From Caldilineaceae bacterium (GTDB lineage: Bacteria > Chloroflexota > Anaerolineae > Caldilineales > Caldilineaceae): 5,416 bases of DNA. Numbering within the stretch: the first letter of the stretch is position 1; the number at the start of each line of letters is the position of its first letter. The stretch is taken from NCBI GenBank assembly GCA_014879855.1, contig JACSRH010000460.1, positions 1 to 5,416 on the forward strand, given 5' to 3'. The notes beneath the pieces were generated by a model. The model was not told the DNA's origin, did not search any database, and saw only the letters and a list, made by a program, of their open reading frames with translations. Below are positions 1-5,416 of this stretch, in pieces. Position numbers and translations under genes: made by a program.

Positions 1-1841
1 GGCCAGACAATGCCGTCGGTGCAGAAGTTGGCGTCGTTGGGCACGTCGTCGAAGTCGCCGCCGTAAGCCCAGTAATTCTGGCCATCGGGGGCTTGTTGGC
101 GGATGCCGTGGTCGACCCACTCCCAGATAAAGCCACCCTGCAACGCCGGATATTTCTCAAACGCGGCCCAGTAGTCCGCAAGACTGCCGTTGCTGTTGCC
201 CATCGCGTGCGAATATTCGCACATAATCAGCGGCCGCGGGTCGGCATTCGCCTGCGAATACTCGATGATGCGGCTGATGGTCGGGTACATCGGGCACATA
301 ACGTCGGTGACGCGCTCGCCTCCCTGCATATTGCCGCCAGCCCAGACCGAGATGGCGCCTTCATAATGCAACGGGCGGCTTGGATCATAGCCGCGCACCC
401 AACCTGCGGCCGCGTCGTGGTTGGGGCCGTAGCCGCTCTCGTTGCCCAGCGACCAGAAGATGATGCACGGGTGATTCTTGTCGCGCTCGACCATGTTCTG
501 CACGCGCTCGACAAAGGCGTGGGTGTAGCGCAGATCGCGGCACATCTCGCGGAAGAAGGCGTGCGACTCGATGTTGGCCTCGTCGATGACGTAGAAGCCG
601 TACTCGTCGCACAGGTCGTAGAAAAGCGGGTCCTTGGGGTAGTGCGAAGTGCGGATGGCGTTGACGTTGTACTGCTTCATGCGCTGCAGGTCGGATTCCA
701 TGCGTTCGCGGCTGAGGGCGCGGCCGCTGACGTCATCATGATCGTGCAGGTTCATGCCCTTGATCAGCACGCGCTGGCCGTTGATCAGCAGGTTGCGGTC
801 GCGCAGCTCGATCTTGCGGAAGCCGACGGTGCAACGGCTGCTCTCCTCACCGGCGGGCGTCTTGAGCGTGACGACCAGCGTGTAGAGGTGGGGCGTCTCC
901 GCCGACCACAGCTTGGGGTTGGCGATCACCTGTTCGACCGTCACTTCGCCGCGCGGCTGGTGCGGGTCATTGAAATCGGCGTGCAGCGGCTGGCGCAGCA
1001 CGACCTCACCGCGTTCGTCGTACAACTGCGCCGCCAGCGTGCAGCCGGTGACATCACCGCCGGGGAAGCCCGCCTTGGCGGTGATGCGCAGGATGCCCTC
1101 GCTGAGGTCGTCGCTGAGATCGCCGGTGGCAAACACATCCTGCAGATGCGGCGCGCCGGTGGCGTAGAGATAGACCTCGCGCTGTAAGCCGGCGTGCCAC
1201 CACATATCCTGGTCTTCGATAAAGGCGGCGTCCGACCACTGCGTCACGATGACGAGCAACTCGTTCTCGCCCTCGGCGCGCACATAGCCGGTGACGTCGA
1301 ACTCGGCAGGCGTGCGCGCGTCCTTGTTCAGCCCGACTGGCTGGCCGTTGACGTAGACGTAGAGCGCACCTTCGCAGCCGCCAAAGTGCAGCACGATGCG
1401 GCGCCCGCTCCAGCCTGCGGGCAGGGTGAAGGTGCGGCGGTAGAGGCCGGTCGGGTTCTCCTCTGGCACGTCGGGCGGCAGGTGGGGGAAGGGCATCTGC
1501 ACGTTGGTGTAGTGGGGCCGGCCATAGCCCTGCACCGTCCAGTTGCCCGGCACCGTGATCGATGACCAGTCGCCCTGCTCGACCGCGGCCTGCGTCACCT
1601 GCTCCGGCCGGCCAAAGATTTTGAAGTCCCAGGCGCCGTCGAGCAGGTGGAACCACGGCGACTCCTCGCGCGCTTGCCGCCGCGCGTCCTCGGCGCTGGG
1701 GAAAGGAACCAGCGTGGCGCGCGGCGGCAGCCGGTTGAGGCTGGTGAGCTGCGGCAGCTTCCAGGTGGGCTGGCCGGCGAGATGCAACAGCGGCAGCAGC
1801 CCAGCCCTTTGTGTATCTGTACGATCAGTTGAGAAGTCCAT
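1..1841 (-). CDS. lacZ: Beta-galactosidase, glycoside hydrolase family 2 (LacZ type), C-terminus cut by window edge
   Basis: Hydrolyses terminal beta-D-galactosides such as lactose by a retaining mechanism. No signal peptide or membrane segment is visible, so it is probably cytoplasmic. The visible part is 613 residues; E. coli LacZ has 1023, so about 400 C-terminal residues are missing. In order: sugar-binding jelly-roll domain (about 60-230, with DARTPAEFD at 174-182 and EDQDMW at 209-214), immunoglobulin-like domain (about 230-345), then the TIM barrel. Acid/base Glu468 lies in SLGNESG and nucleophile Glu542 in LIMCEYSHAMGNS. Glu425 and His427 (DEANIESH) match the E. coli magnesium ligands Glu416 and His418, and His400 (SHYP) matches His391. 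Asp212 matches sodium ligand Asp201; Asp609 replaces Asn604. The ATG at 1841 is chosen because AGGAAA precedes it by 6 bases. It lies 180 bases downstream of the carrier gene. Family assignment is near certain; the natural substrate could be another beta-galactoside. Confidence 0.96.
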   Translation of the reverse strand, partial: MDFSTDRTDTQRAGLLPLLHLAGQPTWKLPQLTSLNRLPPRATLVPFPSAEDARRQAREESPWFHLLDGAWDFKIFGRPEQVTQAAVEQGDWSSITVPGNWTVQGYGRPHYTNVQMPFPHLPPDVPEENPTGLYRRTFTLPAGWSGRRIVLHFGGCEGALYVYVNGQPVGLNKDARTPAEFDVTGYVRAEGENELLVIVTQWSDAAFIEDQDMWWHAGLQREVYLYATGAPHLQDVFATGDLSDDLSEGILRITAKAGFPGGDVTGCTLAAQLYDERGEVVLRQPLHADFNDPHQPRGEVTVEQVIANPKLWSAETPHLYTLVVTLKTPAGEESSRCTVGFRKIELRDRNLLINGQRVLIKGMNLHDHDDVSGRALSRERMESDLQRMKQYNVNAIRTSHYPKDPLFYDLCDEYGFYVIDEANIESHAFFREMCRDLRYTHAFVERVQNMVERDKNHPCIIFWSLGNESGYGPNHDAAAGWVRGYDPSRPLHYEGAISVWAGGNMQGGERVTDVMCPMYPTISRIIEYSQANADPRPLIMCEYSHAMGNSNGSLADYWAAFEKYPALQGGFIWEWVDHGIRQQAPDGQNYWAYGGDFDDVPNDANFCTDGIVW

Positions 1842-1847
1842 TTTGGG

Positions 1848-1853
1848 TTTCCT
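1848..1853 (-). promoter_or_regulatory. Ribosome binding site of the beta-galactosidase gene
   Basis: AGGAAA on the minus strand, 6 bases before the ATG at 1841. It fixes the start of the beta-galactosidase, whose first 25 or so residues are poorly conserved and would not decide the start by themselves. Confidence 0.7.
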
Positions 1854-1891
1854 GTGTTTGCACAAAATTGTAGCTGGCTGAAATAGAAGCT

Positions 1892-2003
1892 TCTTTGACG
1901 CAGAGGCGCGGAGAGGCAGAGGCTCGCAGAGAAAAGTTCAGATGCTTTGGCAACGCTTCCCCTCTGCGCTATCTCTGCGCCCTCCGCGCCTCTGCGTCAA
2001 AGA
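1892..2003. repeat. Inverted repeat with perfect 22-base arms built from CGCAGAG/CTCTGCG heptamers
   Basis: Arms 1892-1913 and 1982-2003 are exact reverse complements over 22 bases, and pairing continues imperfectly inward. The heptamer CGCAGAG occurs at 1899 and 1925, and its complement CTCTGCG at 1962, 1973 and 1990. The element fills most of the gap between the carrier and beta-galactosidase genes. There is no T-run after the stem in the direction of transcription, so it is not a standard intrinsic terminator, though its RNA could fold and affect read-through or mRNA stability. It resembles the simple GC-rich dispersed repeats found between genes in many environmental bacteria; this is inference, since only one copy lies in the window. 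Confidence 0.85.
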
Positions 2004-2021
2004 GACGGGCAGGGATGAGTT

Positions 2022-2516
<495 letters not shown>

Positions 2517-2522
2517 AGTGTT

Positions 2523-2526
2523 CTCC
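2523..2526 (-). promoter_or_regulatory. Ribosome binding site that sets the start of the carrier gene
   Basis: GGAG on the minus strand, within GTGGAGAA, 6 bases before the ATG at 2516. It lies just after the tandem stop codons of the biotin carboxylase gene and is the main reason to reject the longer in-frame start at 2603. Confidence 0.7.
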
Positions 2527-2535
2527 ACACATTCA

Positions 2536-4023
2536 TCAAGAAGGCAGGCGTCGTGCGGAACGGTGCCAGCCGCTCTTGATCCGTTCGGGTATGACCGGCG
2601 CATCGACGCGCCGCCGCAGCAGATAGGCGACCGCGGTCATTGCCACCAGATCGCGACAGGCTTCACGGCTCGTGTTGGCGCTGACATCGAACTGGAAGTG
2701 TTCCATAAAGCGCGTGTCGTAATTCCCGGCAATAAAGGCTGGGTCCTGGACGATCTGCTTGTGCAGGGCGAGGTTGGTCTGTACGCCGACAATGCGGAAT
2801 TCCATCAACGCCCGCCGCAGCCGGCTGACGCACATGGCGCGGTCGTCGCCCTTGACCAACAGGTTGGCGAGCAGCGGGTCGAAGCGCTCCGGGATGGCGC
2901 AGCCGACGTAGCCGTAAGTGTCGACGCGCACGTCTGGCCCTTGTGGCAGGCGGAAGCGTGTGAGGCGGCCAGGGCTGGGCAAATAATCGTTCCAGGGATC
3001 CTCGGCGTTGATGCGGCACTGCATCGCCCACCCGTCCAGCCGGATCTCCTCCTGGGTGCGTGCAAGCTTTTCCCCGGCCGCGATGCGAATCTGCTCGCGC
3101 ACGATGTCGATGCTCGCGATCATTTCGCTGACGCCGTGCTCGATCTGAATGCGCGCTTTGACTTCGGTGAAGTGAAAATTGCCTGCGCTATCGACCAGAA
3201 ACTCCACTGCACCGGTGTTCTGGAAGTTGAACAGGCGTGCAATATCAATGGCCGCTGTCCACAGCGCGCTGCGCTGCGTATCATTTAATGAAGGCGATGG
3301 CGATTCTTCGATGAGCTTCTGGTTATGGCGCAGCAGCGATCCCTCGCGCTCGCCGAGGTGAACAACGTTGCCGTGCGCGTCGGCGAGCACCTGTACGACA
3401 AGATAATGCGATGGCGCAATGACGCGTTCGAGGTAAAGATGGTCATCTCCGTAGATCAGCTCGGCCTCGTGGCGCGCGGCGCGCACCGCTTCGAGCAACC
3501 TGTCGGCGCGTAAGACAACGCGCGCACCGCGCCCGCGCCCACCGCGCGCGGACTTGACGACGAGCGGAAAGCCTACTTCCTTTGCCACCTGTTGCAGGGC
3601 AGCCTCGTCGGCGCCAACATCCGGCAGGTCGGCGTAGAGCGGCACGCGATAGCCGGCGCGCTTGACGGCTTCCATCGCCTCCATTTTGCTGCGCACCGCA
3701 CGGATCACCGACGGCGGTGGGCCGATGAAGACAATGCCCTCAGCCGCGCAACGTTCGGCGAAGCCGGCCTCCTCGGCCAAAAAACCATAGCCCGGGTGAA
3801 TTGCCTCGGCGCCGGTCGCTTTGGCAATCGCAAGCACCTCGTCGGCGTCGCCATAGCGATTGGGCGATTGCAACAGTTTGACCTCATCGGCCAGACGTAC
3901 ATGCAGCGAATCGCGGTCGGCGCTGGTGTAGAGCGCCACAGTGAGGATGCCCATCTCGCGGCAGGTGCGAATGATCCGGGTGGCGATCTCACCGCGGTTG
4001 GCAATCAGGATTTTTTTGAACAT
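2536..4023 (-). CDS. accC: Biotin carboxylase subunit of an acyl-CoA carboxylase, with an unusual ATP pocket
   Basis: Expected to carboxylate carrier biotin using ATP and bicarbonate. 495 residues against 449 in E. coli AccC. N-terminal domain 1 to about 110 (KILIANRGEIA, HPGYGFLAEE), ATP-grasp domain about 111-300, C-terminal domain to about 445 (QCRINAEDP, LPSPGRLTRF), then a tail of about 50. Aligned by eye with E. coli, these are kept: Lys113 (116), Lys157 (159), Glu199 (201), Lys236 (238), Glu274 (276), Glu287 (288), Arg291 (292), Glu295 (296), Arg337 (338). These are changed: His209 to Tyr207, Glu211 to Val209, Gln233 to Leu231, His236 to Asn234, Asn290 to Lys289, and two glycines of the glycine-rich loop to Arg160 and Arg163. 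The tail 450-495, ending in SGWHRSARRLP, resembles the start of a BT domain. The frame ends with tandem TGA codons. The neighbours support a carboxylase role; the altered pocket leaves nucleotide use less certain. Confidence 0.93.
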   Translation of the reverse strand: MFKKILIANRGEIATRIIRTCREMGILTVALYTSADRDSLHVRLADEVKLLQSPNRYGDADEVLAIAKATGAEAIHPGYGFLAEEAGFAERCAAEGIVFIGPPPSVIRAVRSKMEAMEAVKRAGYRVPLYADLPDVGADEAALQQVAKEVGFPLVVKSARGGRGRGARVVLRADRLLEAVRAARHEAELIYGDDHLYLERVIAPSHYLVVQVLADAHGNVVHLGEREGSLLRHNQKLIEESPSPSLNDTQRSALWTAAIDIARLFNFQNTGAVEFLVDSAGNFHFTEVKARIQIEHGVSEMIASIDIVREQIRIAAGEKLARTQEEIRLDGWAMQCRINAEDPWNDYLPSPGRLTRFRLPQGPDVRVDTYGYVGCAIPERFDPLLANLLVKGDDRAMCVSRLRRALMEFRIVGVQTNLALHKQIVQDPAFIAGNYDTRFMEHFQFDVSANTSREACRDLVAMTAVAYLLRRRVDAPVIPERIKSGWHRSARRLPS

Positions 4024-4032
4024 AAAGTTTCA

Positions 4033-4038
4033 TCCTTT
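4033..4038 (-). promoter_or_regulatory. Ribosome binding site of the biotin carboxylase gene
   Basis: AAAGGA on the minus strand, 9 bases before the ATG at 4023, so slightly long spacing. It sits immediately after the repeat at 4042-4125 in the direction of transcription, leaving it outside the predicted stem. Confidence 0.6.
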
Positions 4039-4041
4039 GAT

Positions 4042-4125
4042 AAATGGAGATTGGAGATTAGGAGATTGGGAAATTGTCCATGCGCAGCGCCAATCTCCAA
4101 TCTCTTAATCTCTCAATCTCCCATT
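4042..4125. repeat. Imperfect inverted repeat made of tandem GGAGATT/AATCTCC units
   Basis: Left arm 4042-4076 has three near-tandem GGAGATT units (4046, 4053, 4061). Right arm 4091-4125 has AATCTCC or AATCTCT units at 4092, 4099, 4107 and 4115. The arms pair over most of 35 bases with small gaps and mismatches around a 14-base loop containing GCGCAGCGC. It fills nearly all of the gap between the carboxyltransferase stop and the biotin carboxylase ribosome binding site. It is poorer in GC than its surroundings and no T-run follows, so it is not a clear terminator. It is probably a dispersed intergenic repeat, possibly acting as an RNA stem that affects processing or relative expression of the two genes (inference). 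Confidence 0.82.
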
Positions 4126-4129
4126 CTCT

Positions 4130-5416
<1,287 letters not shown>

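Noticed and set aside
93..1187. Plus-strand open frame of 364 codons antisense to the beta-galactosidase
   Set aside because: The opposite strand encodes a textbook LacZ with all motifs. The plus-strand product has no recognisable motif and the Ala/Val/Arg-rich composition typical of antisense frames in GC-rich DNA.
1054..1656. Minus-strand open frame of 200 codons in another frame of the beta-galactosidase region
   Set aside because: It is Arg/Ala-rich and out of frame with the real beta-galactosidase, whose conserved sequence runs without a break from 1841 to the window edge.
1867..1872. TACAAT on the minus strand as a -10 box for the beta-galactosidase gene
   Set aside because: It is one mismatch from consensus, but no acceptable -35 hexamer lies about 17 bases upstream, so it is too weak to report as a promoter.
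1892..2003. The 22-base inverted repeat as a rho-independent terminator of the carboxylase operon
   Set aside because: The arms are 68 bases apart and no T-run follows the stem on the minus strand.
2533..2538. Frameshift or sequencing error separating biotin carboxylase and carrier from a single fused gene
   Set aside because: Two consecutive TGA codons end the first gene and a ribosome binding site with ATG opens the second; the overlapping frames before the ATG show no conserved sequence that a shift would restore.
2517..2603. Longer N-terminus for the carrier protein starting at 2603
   Set aside because: It would overlap the end of biotin carboxylase, adds an unconserved leader, and ignores the well placed ribosome binding site before the ATG at 2516.

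Overview
The window carries four genes, all read on the minus strand, with two palindromic repeats in the gaps between them. Transcription runs from high to low coordinates: acyl-CoA carboxyltransferase beta subunit (5' end beyond base 5416), biotin carboxylase, a small biotinyl carrier protein, then a LacZ-type family 2 beta-galactosidase (3' end beyond base 1). Nothing on the plus strand looks like a real gene; its long open frames lie antisense to strongly conserved proteins in GC-rich DNA. No tRNA, rRNA, CRISPR, transposase or phage gene was seen.

The first three genes (5416 to 2022) make a complete three-polypeptide biotin-dependent acyl-CoA carboxylase. Biotin carboxylase uses ATP and bicarbonate to carboxylate biotin on the carrier (predicted Lys130). 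The PccB-like carboxyltransferase passes the carboxyl group to an acyl-CoA, giving malonyl-CoA from acetyl-CoA or methylmalonyl-CoA from propionyl-CoA. The position that separates these substrates in the Streptomyces enzymes is Cys here, so the substrate is left open. The biotin carboxylase is the least ordinary protein: several residues that contact ATP in the E. coli enzyme are replaced, while the carboxylation residues are kept. Its C-terminal tail and the carrier's N-terminal half look like the two parts of the BT linker domain found in fused alpha subunits.

The beta-galactosidase (1841 to 1) follows after a 180-base gap. All catalytic residues expected in the visible 613 residues are present. 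It has its own ribosome binding site but no convincing promoter, so it may be a separate unit or a read-through passenger of the carboxylase genes.

Two gaps hold unrelated inverted repeats made of short heptamers: CGCAGAG/CTCTGCG at 1892-2003 and GGAGATT/AATCTCC at 4042-4125. These look like dispersed intergenic repeats. High GC, simple GC-rich intergenic repeats, the split carboxylase and the cytoplasmic LacZ suggest a free-living environmental bacterium. Chloroflexota (Caldilineae or Anaerolineae-like) is my best guess, made from general resemblance and not from a search. Overall this is a metabolic region with no clear sign of an undescribed system; the points worth a second look are the biotin carboxylase ATP pocket, the subunit split and the repeats.
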